DNA of 64,000 nt. Source: Arcticibacter sp045629565 (GTDB lineage: Bacteria > Bacteroidota > Bacteroidia > Sphingobacteriales > Sphingobacteriaceae). A model generated the notes under the pieces. It worked only from the letters and a program-made list of their open reading frames with translations, searched no databases and had not been told where the DNA came from. Location of the stretch: positions 184,823-248,822 of the forward strand of contig NZ_JAZQRL010000100.1 of NCBI RefSeq assembly GCF_045629565.1. The letters run 5' to 3'. The position numbers were made by a program, and so were the translations under genes. Positions 7,260 to 16,808 of this stretch are shown one piece after another (position 1 is the stretch's first letter; every line of letters begins with the position of its first letter).

Positions 7260-8468
7260 CTAATCCTGATCCTCGCCCATTGTAGTTTTTACCTCCAGCG
7301 GCTTACTGTAATCACGCCACATGCGGTCTATAAAACGAATATCTGCATCACCGTCATAAACGATGAACCGATATCTCGCTATATAGGGTTTTCCGGGCTC
7401 GATCACGAATTCTCCGGCCTGAGACGGAGCGAAACTGATGTAAGGCTCTTTCGGATGAATCCTTAGCGGTTGTGGAGCCCGAAAGTTTTCAGGGTGAGAC
7501 AGAATGGTAATCCCGGTTTCCTGACCAGCTACATTTCCGCTGACGCGGATCCAGTCGGCAGCCGTGGCATTCCCTGTCTCTCTGTCCTTTCCTACCGAAG
7601 TAAGGAAGTTTGCATTGCCCGTTCCGTTCCATTCGCCGTTACCTCGGAAGGCAATGCCGCCATATATATGATGCAGGAGCTTAAGGGGATCTGACGTCGC
7701 ACATTCTTGTCTCAGCTCAACATCAAACAAGTAATAAGGCTTGTCCGATCCTGTCAGGTTAAAAACGCGAACGGTAAAATCTTCATCTAAAACCTTCGTA
7801 TGAGGTATTGACGTCTTATCTATATAGCTGTTTTTTGCTGAGAGCAATGCCAATACCGGGCCCGATTGAATATGGTCAATTCCTTCGAAAAGTACGGCAC
7901 CTGTATTATCATCTACATTCCAGAAATCCGGCTTGTTTCCACGGAACGACGTTTTAGTCCAGGCTGCCCATACCCCATGATGATGCTTGTGATCTGACGG
8001 GTAATCATCTGTTATCTGTAGTCCGCCGGGCGAAAGTACTGGATGCACATAACCACCCCTTCTGTAGACAGGGGCTACACCATCCGGCAAAGGCGCCTGA
8101 CCTGTCTGGAAGCCTAGAACTTGCTTCCCCGCAAGCATAACGCTATAATCCGTTTGCGACTTAATCGCTGTTATAGTGGCCTGTGCCTTCTTTGCTTTCG
8201 CGAGGCTGAGAACCTTCTTTTCACCGGCATCAATGTCAATTATGCTGACCGCTTCACCACCCGGCAGCACCTGAACAGGGTATATGGCTTTGCTCACGCG
8301 ATCAACGAGCTGGAGTTGTGCCTTGCCTGCCGATTGTTTGTACGGGAAGCTTATAATACTGCTCTTCCTTGCATCTCCGTTGTTGGAAACGGTTAACTGG
8401 AGGGCTTTCTGTCCGTAGCCCTGAGCCGACGTCGAAATTAAAAATAGTGTAACAAATCTCTTAAACAT
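7260..8468 (-). CDS. PmoA-like (DUF6807) exported protein
   Basis: A 402-residue protein with a signal peptide (MFKRFVTLFLISTSAQGYGQ). The central and C-terminal part carries the pattern of the PmoA/DUF6807 family: PVYRRGGYVHPVLSP near 135-150, then DDYPSDHKHHHGVWAAW near 155-172. The His cluster DHKHHHG is a likely metal or active site. These proteins lie beside sugar-degradation genes in Bacteroidota and Planctomycetes. The name PmoA comes from annotation and does not imply methane monooxygenase. No reaction is established. The gene is divergent from the DUF2911 gene with about 70 nt between the starts. Confidence 0.75.
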   Translation of the reverse strand: MFKRFVTLFLISTSAQGYGQKALQLTVSNNGDARKSSIISFPYKQSAGKAQLQLVDRVSKAIYPVQVLPGGEAVSIIDIDAGEKKVLSLAKAKKAQATITAIKSQTDYSVMLAGKQVLGFQTGQAPLPDGVAPVYRRGGYVHPVLSPGGLQITDDYPSDHKHHHGVWAAWTKTSFRGNKPDFWNVDDNTGAVLFEGIDHIQSGPVLALLSAKNSYIDKTSIPHTKVLDEDFTVRVFNLTGSDKPYYLFDVELRQECATSDPLKLLHHIYGGIAFRGNGEWNGTGNANFLTSVGKDRETGNATAADWIRVSGNVAGQETGITILSHPENFRAPQPLRIHPKEPYISFAPSQAGEFVIEPGKPYIARYRFIVYDGDADIRFIDRMWRDYSKPLEVKTTMGEDQD

Positions 8469-8537
8469 CCTAGGAATTGGTCTTACTGAGGGAACTTTCT
8501 TAATTTATCCCTTAATTTGTTAAATATAAATAACATT

Positions 8538-9386
8538 ATGAACAAAATAAGAAGAGTTATCGTGATGGCAGTCGCGGGGGTAATGCTGTCTGCTAACCTG
8601 CAAGCCCAGGATGTGAAGCTGCCTGCTCCGAGCCCTGCCCAAACAGTTACCCAGGAGTTTGCACTTTCCAATATTTCGGTAAGCTATTCCAGACCGGCAG
8701 TGAAGGGAAGGACTATTTTTGGTGACCTGGTTCCATACGGGCAAATTTGGCGGACAGGAGCTAATTCCCCTACAAAGATCAAGTTCGGCGAGCCAGTCTC
8801 CATCAATGGAAAGCCAGTACCCGCCGGGGAATATGCACTTTACACCATACCAGGAGAGAGCCAATGGACATTTATCTTAAGCAAAAAGCTCTCTTTATGG
8901 GGATCTTCGGGTTATCAGGAAGCCGATGATCTGATGAGGTTCAGCGCTGCACCACAGCAACTTCCTTTGAACGTGGAAAATTTCACCATTCTTTTCACCA
9001 ATCAAACGGCGAACGCTGTTGATATCCAGCTGTTATGGGCTAATGTCGCGGTAGGATTTACCGTCAAAGCGGATATAGACGACAGGATCCTTGCATCAAT
9101 CGATCAGGCGATGAAGGGTGAGAAGAAACCCTATTTTCAGGCAGCAAGCTATTACTTTGAAAAAGGGCTTGACATCAACAAAGCTGCGGCCTGGGCTACT
9201 GAGGCGGTAAAGTTACAACCCGACGCCTATTGGGTAGAGCATCTTAAAGCAAAGATCTTATTAAAGAAGAATGATAAGAAGGGTGCAATAGCTGCGGCTC
9301 AAAGCTCTATGAAGAAAGCTGAGGCTCAGAATAATCCCGATTACGTCGCTTTGAATAAGAAACTGATAGCAGAAGCCGGTAAATAA
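8538..9386 (+). CDS. DUF2911 exported protein with TPR-like C-terminus
   Basis: About 282 residues from the ATG at 8538 (MNKIRRVIVMAVAGVMLSANLQAQ, a clear signal peptide). A TTG at 8517 in the same frame is the less likely start. The DUF2911 domain covers about residues 30-175, with the family motifs SVSYSRPAVKGRTIFG, VPYGQIWRTGANSPTKI and LPAGEYALY-like PVPAGEYALYTIPG. The last 90 residues are helical (AASYYFEKGLDINKAAAWATEAVKL) and look like one or two TPR units. DUF2911 proteins are common in Bacteroidota and have no assigned function. They are expected in the periplasm. A hairpin follows the stop. Confidence 0.85.
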   Translation: MNKIRRVIVMAVAGVMLSANLQAQDVKLPAPSPAQTVTQEFALSNISVSYSRPAVKGRTIFGDLVPYGQIWRTGANSPTKIKFGEPVSINGKPVPAGEYALYTIPGESQWTFILSKKLSLWGSSGYQEADDLMRFSAAPQQLPLNVENFTILFTNQTANAVDIQLLWANVAVGFTVKADIDDRILASIDQAMKGEKKPYFQAASYYFEKGLDINKAAAWATEAVKLQPDAYWVEHLKAKILLKKNDKKGAIAAAQSSMKKAEAQNNPDYVALNKKLIAEAGK

Positions 9387-9397
9387 CCAACACTTTA

Positions 9398-9425
9398 ACT
9401 GCGTCCTGCCGATAGCAGGCGCAGT
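9398..9425 (+). terminator. Possible terminator hairpin after the DUF2911 gene
   Basis: ACTGCGTCCTGC pairs with GCAGGCGCAGT with one bulged base, around a short CGATA loop. The tail (GATCTTTAGATTT) has only a weak T-run, so termination is plausible but not certain. Confidence 0.45.
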
Positions 9426-9471
9426 GATCTTTAGATTTCCTTTGAGACGTCCAGGAAAGTACCCCCGGTGA

Positions 9472-11175
9472 TTATCCTCCACCTGCTCCCCGAAGCGTCG
9501 CTTTCTCCTCTTGTTTTGGAAGCAGCATTTCAGCAAGAATACTGAAGATGACCACCAGTACACAGCCGAGTACGTTTAGCCAGAGATAAGCCATTACTTC
9601 ATAGTAGTACGCCAGGCATACTAAAACTTCTGCCACAACCGCCGCCACGAAAACGGCATTTCCCTTAACCCATTTAACATAAAAGGCTACTACAAATATG
9701 CCTAGAATAGTTCCGTAGAATAGCGAACCTAATATGTTGACGGCCTCAATCAGATTCCCCATTTTTCCGGCGTATAGCGCCATGCCGATGCTGATCAGTC
9801 CCCATCCGATGGTACTGGCCCTGGAAAACTTAAGGTAGTTCTCCTCACTGGCGTTTGGATTTATCAAACGCTTATAGATATCCACCGAAGTGGTGGAAGC
9901 CAGGGAATTAAATGCGCTGGCTATAGAACCCATCGAGGCAAGAAAGATGATCGCAATCAGCAGTCCCACCAGCCCCTTTGGAAGATGCTGCGTAACGAAA
10001 GTTAGAAAGACATAATTCGAATCGTTGGTATCCGCTTCCTTATTGTTCCTCTTCATCAAAGCAGTCGCTTCGTCCCTGGTCTTTTCCATAGCCTGGTTCG
10101 ACTCTTTGACCTGTTTCCTCAGCAGTGGATTCTCGCTATCTTCAGCAAGTAGCGTAGCAACTTTCCGCCGCTCCTGAAATTCTGCCTGATACCGTTCATC
10201 TAGCTGATTGTATTCCTTGCTGAGCGGAGACTCAGATATGCGCTTTACTTCATAGCTATTGAAGAACAAAGGAGGCTGATTGTACTGATAAAAAGCGAAT
10301 ACCAGCACACCGATCAGGAGAATCAAAAACTGCATCGGGATCTTTACTACGGCATTCATGATGAGCCCGAGCCTGCTCTGGTTAACAGACTTTCCGGTAA
10401 GATACCTCCCTACCTGCGACTGGTCAGTGCCAAAATAGGAGAGCTGCAAAAAGAAGCCTCCCAGAATTCCGGTCCACACCGTATAGCGGTTGTCCCAGTC
10501 AAAGTTCCAGTCGATTACATTCATCCGATCCATGCTGCCGGCAATATGCAAGGCTTTGTGCATACCTACATTATCCGGTAAAAGCATAACAACAACGATC
10601 CCCGCCAAAAAGAGTCCGGAAAAGATAATGCTCATCTGTAGAAGCTGTGTGTATGATACCGCCTTAGTTCCCCCATAAACGGTGTATATGATCACCAATC
10701 CGCCGGTAAACAGGGTTGTGTAAAGGGTATCAATTTGCAGTATGGTCGATAGAATAATAGCAGGAGCATAGATAGAGATGCCTGTAGATAAACCCCTCTG
10801 TATCAAGAACAGAAACGCGGTAAAAGCGCGGGTCTTAAGATCAAATCGTTGCTCAAGATATTCGTAGGCAGTATAGATCTTCAGCCTGTGAAAGATTGGC
10901 ACGAACGTGATGCAGAGAACAATCATCGCCAGAGGTAAGCCGAAATAGAACTGCACAAACCTCATCCCATCTGAAAACGCCTGTCCGGGTGCCGACAGGA
11001 AGGTGATGGCGCTTGCCTGTGTCGCCATAACAGACAGCCCGACGTGGTACCATGGCAAAGACTGATCTCCCAGAAAATAGTGGTCCATATTTCGGCTGCC
11101 ACTGCTCTTCCATACGCCATAGATAACTATCGAAGCTAATGTTATTCCAAGAACAACCCAATCAACTAAGCTCAT
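9472..11175 (-). CDS. Sodium/solute symporter (SSS family)
   Basis: A 567-residue polytopic membrane protein of the sodium:solute symporter family, the LeuT-fold group with SGLT and PutP. The N-terminus gives the usual first helices (VDWVVLGITLASIVIYG, then YFLGDQSLPWYHVGLSVMATQASAITFLSAPG). About 13 membrane segments can be drawn. Unusually, residues 306-386 are a long, highly charged, probably helical insertion between membrane segments. The gene overlaps by 4 nt a 41-residue membrane peptide gene, which itself follows a PIG-L deacetylase gene. The operon suggests uptake of a deacetylated amino sugar or related carbohydrate. The substrate is inferred, not read. Confidence 0.85.
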   Translation of the reverse strand: MSLVDWVVLGITLASIVIYGVWKSSGSRNMDHYFLGDQSLPWYHVGLSVMATQASAITFLSAPGQAFSDGMRFVQFYFGLPLAMIVLCITFVPIFHRLKIYTAYEYLEQRFDLKTRAFTAFLFLIQRGLSTGISIYAPAIILSTILQIDTLYTTLFTGGLVIIYTVYGGTKAVSYTQLLQMSIIFSGLFLAGIVVVMLLPDNVGMHKALHIAGSMDRMNVIDWNFDWDNRYTVWTGILGGFFLQLSYFGTDQSQVGRYLTGKSVNQSRLGLIMNAVVKIPMQFLILLIGVLVFAFYQYNQPPLFFNSYEVKRISESPLSKEYNQLDERYQAEFQERRKVATLLAEDSENPLLRKQVKESNQAMEKTRDEATALMKRNNKEADTNDSNYVFLTFVTQHLPKGLVGLLIAIIFLASMGSIASAFNSLASTTSVDIYKRLINPNASEENYLKFSRASTIGWGLISIGMALYAGKMGNLIEAVNILGSLFYGTILGIFVVAFYVKWVKGNAVFVAAVVAEVLVCLAYYYEVMAYLWLNVLGCVLVVIFSILAEMLLPKQEEKATLRGAGGG

Positions 11176-11297
11176 GAGTAAATATTAGTTATCACGGAGA
11201 AAGCGGCTATCATGAAAATGAGCCATAATAAAATGATCAGGTAAAATTGCTTCCAGGATCGTATGAAAGGAGGAAGGCCTTCTTTGTTCTCTTTCAT
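11172..11297 (-). CDS. 41-residue single-pass membrane peptide between deacetylase and symporter genes
   Basis: The reading frame runs from ATG at 11297 to TGA at 11174-11172 and encodes 41 residues. An N-terminal hydrophilic part (MKENKEGLPPFIRSWKQFY) is followed by one membrane segment (LIILLWLIFMIAAFSVI). It starts 2 nt after the stop of the PIG-L gene, and its own stop overlaps the symporter start as ATGA, so all three genes look translationally coupled. Small single-pass partners of SSS symporters are known in other families, for example the DUF4212-type subunit; this one is shorter and I do not recognise it. It probably accompanies the symporter in the membrane. Confidence 0.65.
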   Translation of the reverse strand: MKENKEGLPPFIRSWKQFYLIILLWLIFMIAAFSVITNIYS

Positions 11298-11299
11298 TT

Positions 11300-13738
11300 T
11301 CAGCGGGAAATAAGATTTACAAACAGACGGTAGGCGCCAGGTACGCCAGCAGGGAGTTGTCTGAAAAAAGACAAACCGGTATAGACAAATCTACCTTTTC
11401 CATAGTTTGAAACAAATAAAGCTCCCGTATTTTCAACTTCGCCCATATCTCGCATGGCAAGCAGCGATTCATACCTCGGATCAATTGAACCGCCGAAATA
11501 TAAACCTCGTTCCTGTACCCAGCCATCAAAGTCCCGGGCAGTGATCTTATTCGGGTAATTGAAGATCCGGTGTTCTGGATGAAGCATCTTAACGGGTGCA
11601 TCTTCCTCGGTTACCCGGCTACGCGTAATGGAAAAAGGGTAAGGGCCAATATTAGGGAGCATCAAAGGCTGGCTGACGTTATATTGTACGAGTAATACAC
11701 CACCGTCCTCTACATACTTTAAAAGTTTATCATTGGCATGTTTGATAGCGGGCGAAACGTTGTAAAGTCGTATGCCGGCAACAATGGCGTCAAAAGAGCT
11801 CAAGTCAATGTTATCCAGGGATCCCGGGCTCAGCATGATCACCTCGTATCCCATTTGCTTCAAAGACTCGGGGATAAGATCGCCGGCTCCGGGTATATAT
11901 CCAATCCTGTTGCCTGCCTTCCTGACTTGCAGTCGCACCAGATTAATGGCAGCTTCCGGAAACCAGGTTGTGGCCGGGATATGATCATAGTGAATGCTTC
12001 TCATTGCCTTGCTCCACGTGACTCCGTCAGTGGTTAACTCAGCGGTCAACTGTCCTGATACGGCCGATTGACCCGCTTTTACCTCAAATCTGAATGTTCG
12101 CTCTTCTCCTTTGGTCGTCATCTGATAGGGAACTGATTGCGGATTTGATGTCCATCCATCTGGTAATTTGAGCCGCAAATCACCTTTAGCAGCGCTATTG
12201 AACGATTTCAACTTCACCTCTAAGGATTGCGGTTGCTCATCCGTGTAAAGTAAGCGGGAGCTTTGGAGAGCGATAACGACAGGCGGAGTCACTTCCAGCT
12301 TGCGGTACACCTCACCCCGTACAGGATCGGTGAATTTGTAGACTACGGGTCTGTTATATGGAATCGTCCGGCCGTCAATGTGAAGGTTGATTGTGATTGC
12401 AAGCGGAGCAGGACTCTCAGCCATGCCAATATATTCCCTGTTGCTGATCTTGTATTCGCCTATCGGATGTGCGTTTTCCAGCCAATAAGGCTGACTTAGA
12501 CGAGATGCTTTAACACGTTCATCCAGAGACTCCATCCGGTTATAGGCTAACGAAGTTTTCTGCTCTGAAGCTCCGCTGATGATTGGAGCGATAGCTGCAC
12601 CACCCGGGTATCGGGAGATGGCCTGAATTCTTAGAGGGATACTATCTGTAATAGAGTAGGCCGGCTCTGACGCATATACTTCGAACCACGTGCCGCTCGC
12701 TGCAAGAATGAGATCCGCTACTTCGGCCATTTTTAGCGCCTTGAGTTGTTGATCCGGAAGACCCGACATCATTTCGTATAGCCGTAGCAATGCGGGCACA
12801 GACTTTTCTGGCGACTCGATCCGGTAATCGCGGTTAACCTCTGCAACGAGCTTGGCAATGGAAGCACCGTTTGGTGCTATTTTCCAATTCTCCTCCCTGC
12901 CCTCCAAAAGATCTTTCCTGGCAGGTGCACCGCCTAACAATTGAAAGTATTCAAACGATTCACCCCTTTGCTTGGCTACTCCAAATCCCTGTGATTTGTG
13001 CTGTGAGCGGCTCTCAGATGCAATTTCCCCGTAAGACTGGCCCAGAAGAGCATTATACTGTCCCACATCAATCTTCAGTTGATCTTCGCTCGTTGTGTTA
13101 TTTCCCCCGAAATTGAACGTATTCCATAAAATGCGGTGTGACTTCCAGGGCTTGACAAAGGAAAGCTGCTCTGGAAAGGCGAGGGGATCTGCGGCTGCTT
13201 TAAATGCTTCGATTGCTAAAATAGCAGAAGCTGCATGATGTCCGTGACCGGCCCTGGCATCAGGTGGAAAGCGCGTTATGATAACATCAGGTCTGAACTT
13301 TCGGATTACCCATACAACATCTGACAAAATGCTGTCTTTGTTCCAGATCTTGAACGTCTCTTCGGATGTCTTGGAGAAACCAAAGTCATTGGCTCTGGTG
13401 AAAAATTGTTCCGCTCCATCTATTTTTCTTGCTGCCAGGAGTTCCTGTGTGCGAATCAGCCCAAGCTCCTCAGCTTGTTCTGTGCCGATCAGATTTTGCC
13501 CTCCATCTCCTCTCGTTAGTGAAAGATAACCGGTTCTTACCTGGCGTTCAGTGGCCAGGTAAGACAACAACCGCGTGTTTTCGTCGTCAGGATGCGCGGC
13601 GATATACAGCACGCTGCCTGTAACTCTGAGCTTCTGAATGCCTAGTTTAATTTCTGACGAAGAAAGCTGCACGGAAGTCTGACCTAAGACAATACAAGAT
13701 AAGAGCAGAAAATTGCAGACAAGGAAAAAAAGTTTCAT
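11300..13738 (-). CDS. Exported PIG-L family deacetylase with large C-terminal extension
   Basis: An 812-residue protein with a signal peptide (MKLFFLVCNFLLLSCIVLGQ). The PIG-L/LmbE deacetylase domain covers about 40-300, with the zinc motif AHPDDEN (H49, D51, D52) and the downstream HGHH (H165, H167, H168). PIG-L enzymes remove N-acetyl groups from amino sugars or glycolipids. Residues about 350-600 look like beta-sandwich modules. The last 200 (YIPGAGDLIPESLKQMGYEVIMLS, FDAIVAGIRLYN, GGVLLVQYN) resemble a ThuA / class I amidotransferase-like domain. This long architecture recurs in Bacteroidota. It is first in an operon with a membrane peptide and a sodium symporter, which suggests hydrolysis of N-acetylated sugars before uptake. 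Confidence 0.85.
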   Translation of the reverse strand: MKLFFLVCNFLLLSCIVLGQTSVQLSSSEIKLGIQKLRVTGSVLYIAAHPDDENTRLLSYLATERQVRTGYLSLTRGDGGQNLIGTEQAEELGLIRTQELLAARKIDGAEQFFTRANDFGFSKTSEETFKIWNKDSILSDVVWVIRKFRPDVIITRFPPDARAGHGHHAASAILAIEAFKAAADPLAFPEQLSFVKPWKSHRILWNTFNFGGNNTTSEDQLKIDVGQYNALLGQSYGEIASESRSQHKSQGFGVAKQRGESFEYFQLLGGAPARKDLLEGREENWKIAPNGASIAKLVAEVNRDYRIESPEKSVPALLRLYEMMSGLPDQQLKALKMAEVADLILAASGTWFEVYASEPAYSITDSIPLRIQAISRYPGGAAIAPIISGASEQKTSLAYNRMESLDERVKASRLSQPYWLENAHPIGEYKISNREYIGMAESPAPLAITINLHIDGRTIPYNRPVVYKFTDPVRGEVYRKLEVTPPVVIALQSSRLLYTDEQPQSLEVKLKSFNSAAKGDLRLKLPDGWTSNPQSVPYQMTTKGEERTFRFEVKAGQSAVSGQLTAELTTDGVTWSKAMRSIHYDHIPATTWFPEAAINLVRLQVRKAGNRIGYIPGAGDLIPESLKQMGYEVIMLSPGSLDNIDLSSFDAIVAGIRLYNVSPAIKHANDKLLKYVEDGGVLLVQYNVSQPLMLPNIGPYPFSITRSRVTEEDAPVKMLHPEHRIFNYPNKITARDFDGWVQERGLYFGGSIDPRYESLLAMRDMGEVENTGALFVSNYGKGRFVYTGLSFFRQLPAGVPGAYRLFVNLISR

Positions 13739-13923
13739 TTTATGATGTAGTAGGGGGAGTAAATTTAATGCCTTCGATATACCTTACCATGCAATGTCTG
13801 TAAAAAAGATGATTGATACGCGCATATTTCGCTAAATATCTCTTTTTTCAATAAAGACACAGGATAAATTTATAGTTTTATGGAAACGATTCAACTAACT
13901 TAACCTAAAATACCAACGTTGGC

Positions 13924-16578
13924 ATGAAGCTGAACATTAAAATTTTTTCCATGAACAAACCACTTAACCTACTGATTGTATTGATCCTCGTGGCAACCAC
14001 GTCCTTCAAGCCTCCGCAACAAGCTCCTTATACCTATCTCTTTCAGGATCCCGCGAAAAGCATTGAGGCACGGGTGGATGACCTTGTTTCGAAGCTGACT
14101 TTGGAAGAGAAGGTAGCACAGATGTTAAATGCCGCACCAGCTATTGAGCGTCTCGGGATTCCGGCATATGACTGGTGGAACGAAGTACTTCACGGAGTGG
14201 CGCGTACGCCTTATAAGGTAACCGTATTTCCGCAGGCAATCGGTATGGCAGCTACATTTGACACCTTGTCTTTATTTCATATGGCTGACTTTTCAGCTTT
14301 AGAAGGCAGGGCAATCTATAACAAGGCTATTGCTGACGGAAAAGAGGGTCAGCGCTATGTCGGCCTTACTTACTGGACGCCGAACATAAACATATTCAGA
14401 GATCCCCGCTGGGGCAGAGGTCAGGAAACCTACGGGGAGGATCCTTATCTGACGGCTATGCTGGGCAAAGCCTTTGTTCACGGGCTTCAGGGGGACGATC
14501 CGAAATATCTGAAAGCCGCCGCCTGCGCCAAGCATTATGCCGTCCACAGTGGTCCTGAGCCCTTAAGGCATGTATTTGATGTCACTGTCAGCAAATATGA
14601 TCTGTGGGACACTTATCTGCCCGCATTTGAAGAGTTGATCGTCCGGGGGAAAGTTGCAGGTGTCATGTGTGCATATAACGCCTATCAGGGTCAGCCATGT
14701 TGTGGAAGCGATCTGCTGATGACTGATATCCTGAGAAATCAATGGAACTTCGATGGTTATGTAACATCTGACTGTTGGGCGATAGACGATTTTTATAAAA
14801 ATCACAAAACCCATCCTGATGCAGCGAGTGCCTCCGCAGACGCTGTGATGCACGGAACAGACCTTGACTGTGGAGAGGAAGCATATAAAGCGCTGGTGCA
14901 GGCAGTAAAGCAAGGGAAAATAACCGAGAAACAAATCGATGTTTCCGTAAAGCGATTGTTTACCATCCGGTTCAAGCTGGGCATGTTTGACCCGGTCGCC
15001 ATGGTTAAATATGCACAAACGCCGGTTTCTGTGCTGGAAAGTGAGCCGCACCGCGCGCATGCCCTTAAGATGGCTCAGCAATCCATTGTACTGCTGAAAA
15101 ATCAAAACAATGTTCTTCCTCTAAGTAAAAAGCTGAAGAAGATTGCTGTACTCGGACCGAATGCCGATAACGAGATTTCTGTTCTTGGAAACTACAACGG
15201 AACTCCATCAGAAGTGGTAACTGCCCTGAAAGGTATAAAGAACAAGCTCGGACCGGGCACCGAAGTGGTATTTGAGCGTGCGACTACCTTCACAAAGGAC
15301 ACATTGCTTATTTACAGAGATGTGAGTGCACAATACAGCTTTGATGGAAAAAAAGGTGTGAAAGTCGAATATTTCAGCAATAAAGAGCTCAGTGGCAGCC
15401 CTATCGTTAGCCGTATCGAACAGGATATCAACCATAGCTGGCAGGAAGGTGAAACAGTAGTGAATCAAATGAAAGCCTACAGTTTTTCCGCACGTTATAC
15501 TACAGACTACAAAGCAACCGAGACCGGAAGCATCACCTTTGAAGTGGAAGGCGATGACGGTTACCGCTTTTCTGTCAATGGAAAGGAAGAACTGAACGCC
15601 TGGACAAGGAACAGGTGGGGGGCGAAAAGCTTCAGGTTAAACACCGAAAAGGGCAAAACCTATCGTTTAGTTATGGAGTACTATCAGGATGGTGGAAAGG
15701 CTTCTATAAAGCTTCGTGCGGGAGATTTTGCGAAAACGAACTTCCAGCAATTGGCCAACCGTCTGAAAGACGCAGATGCGATCATCTATGTGGGCGGTAT
15801 TTCGCCGCAGCTTGAAGGTGAAGAAATGAAGGTGAATGAGGTGGGCTTCGATGGAGGTGACCGTACTTCCATTTTATTGCCTGCTGTTCAGACGGAAATG
15901 ATGAAAGCACTCCAGTCTACTGGTAAACCTCTTGTATTTGTAATGATGACAGGAAGTGCTATCGCTACCCCCTGGGAAGCTGAAAATGTTCCGGCAATTG
16001 TTAATGCCTGGTATGGTGGACAGTCTGCCGGTACGGCGATAGCAGATGTACTTTTTGGTGACTACAATCCTGCAGGCCGTTTGCCGGTAACATTTTATGG
16101 AAAGGATTCCGATCTACCACCATTTAATGATTATTCCATGAACAACCGTACTTACCGATACTTTACCGGAAAGCCGCTGTTCGAATTCGGTCATGGCTTA
16201 AGCTATACCACTTTCACTTACGATCAGCTGAATATTCCAGGGAATGTAAAGACGGGAGATAAAGTGTCCGTTAATGTTCGGGTTACCAATTCAGGTACCC
16301 GTGACGGCGATGAAGTTGTCCAGTTGTATCTTTCGCACGATGGCAAAAATAAAACTGCTTTAAGATCGCTTAGGGGATTTAAACGGGTATTCCTCAAAAA
16401 AGGCGAGAGCCAGGTGGTATCGTTCACCCTCAACCCTGAGGACCTGTCTGTCGTAGGTGAAGACGGAACCGCTCGCCAGCCGAAGGGAAAGGTGATGATC
16501 ACCACTGGGGGGAGTCAGCCAAACCCAGGCGCAATCAGTAATAAAAAGGTCGCGCAAAAAGTCTTAACTGTTCTCTAA
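13924..16578 (+). CDS. Glycoside hydrolase family 3 enzyme with PA14 insertion
   Basis: An 884-residue exported beta-glycosidase. An alternative start at 13951 (MNKPLNLLIVLILV) gives a cleaner signal peptide. The N-terminal GH3 barrel is about 45-375, with the catalytic nucleophile D283 in YVTSDCWAID and the K-H pair CAKHYAVHSG at 203-204. Next come the second alpha/beta domain, a PA14 carbohydrate-binding insertion at about 475-610 (VKVEYFSNKELSGSP, EGDDGYRFSVNGKEE), its continuation, and a C-terminal Fn3-like domain (NVRVTNSGTRDGDEVVQLYL). GH3 enzymes release glucose, xylose, arabinose or GlcNAc from non-reducing ends. The SDC nucleophile context resembles xylosidase/arabinosidase/beta-glucosidase members. 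A strong terminator follows. Substrate not certain. Confidence 0.9.
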   Translation: MKLNIKIFSMNKPLNLLIVLILVATTSFKPPQQAPYTYLFQDPAKSIEARVDDLVSKLTLEEKVAQMLNAAPAIERLGIPAYDWWNEVLHGVARTPYKVTVFPQAIGMAATFDTLSLFHMADFSALEGRAIYNKAIADGKEGQRYVGLTYWTPNINIFRDPRWGRGQETYGEDPYLTAMLGKAFVHGLQGDDPKYLKAAACAKHYAVHSGPEPLRHVFDVTVSKYDLWDTYLPAFEELIVRGKVAGVMCAYNAYQGQPCCGSDLLMTDILRNQWNFDGYVTSDCWAIDDFYKNHKTHPDAASASADAVMHGTDLDCGEEAYKALVQAVKQGKITEKQIDVSVKRLFTIRFKLGMFDPVAMVKYAQTPVSVLESEPHRAHALKMAQQSIVLLKNQNNVLPLSKKLKKIAVLGPNADNEISVLGNYNGTPSEVVTALKGIKNKLGPGTEVVFERATTFTKDTLLIYRDVSAQYSFDGKKGVKVEYFSNKELSGSPIVSRIEQDINHSWQEGETVVNQMKAYSFSARYTTDYKATETGSITFEVEGDDGYRFSVNGKEELNAWTRNRWGAKSFRLNTEKGKTYRLVMEYYQDGGKASIKLRAGDFAKTNFQQLANRLKDADAIIYVGGISPQLEGEEMKVNEVGFDGGDRTSILLPAVQTEMMKALQSTGKPLVFVMMTGSAIATPWEAENVPAIVNAWYGGQSAGTAIADVLFGDYNPAGRLPVTFYGKDSDLPPFNDYSMNNRTYRYFTGKPLFEFGHGLSYTTFTYDQLNIPGNVKTGDKVSVNVRVTNSGTRDGDEVVQLYLSHDGKNKTALRSLRGFKRVFLKKGESQVVSFTLNPEDLSVVGEDGTARQPKGKVMITTGGSQPNPGAISNKKVAQKVLTVL

Positions 16579-16601
16579 TAGAAACCAGTACTTTTTTTAA
16601 C

Positions 16602-16633
16602 GGTCTGTGACTTACATCACAGACCTTTTTTTT
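16602..16633 (+). terminator. Rho-independent terminator after the GH3 gene
   Basis: A perfect 9-bp stem GGTCTGTGA / TCACAGACC with a 6-nt loop is followed directly by eight T residues, 23 nt after the GH3 stop codon. Confidence 0.9.
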
Positions 16634-16762
16634 GTGCGAAGATTTTCCCTGGTTGCTGCCCCGGGACGACTGTAGTCGATGGGGTGTCTGTTAAGTGGCA
16701 TCATGCACTTAGTGCAATTCTAGACAAGTAGGATATGCAGGTGATAAGACCCCCACTTTATT

Positions 16763-16808
16763 CCCTGATGAGTCCGACTTTTAGCTGTTAAAGTCGGACT
16801 CATCAGGG
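16763..16808. repeat. Perfect 19-bp inverted repeat with 8-nt loop
   Basis: The left arm is 16763-16781 (CCCTGATGAGTCCGACTTT), the loop is TAGCTGTT and the right arm is 16790-16808. No T-run follows, so it is not a normal terminator. An outer imperfect repeat (CCCCCACTTTAT at 16750-16761 and ATAAAATGGGGG at 16918-16929) frames it, giving a roughly 180-bp element. No transposase is nearby. Confidence 0.85.

Noticed and set aside
14563..15105. A 180-codon minus-strand frame inside the GH3 gene
   Set aside because: It is antisense to a complete, well-conserved glycosidase, has no recognisable domain and has a Cys/His-rich shadow composition.
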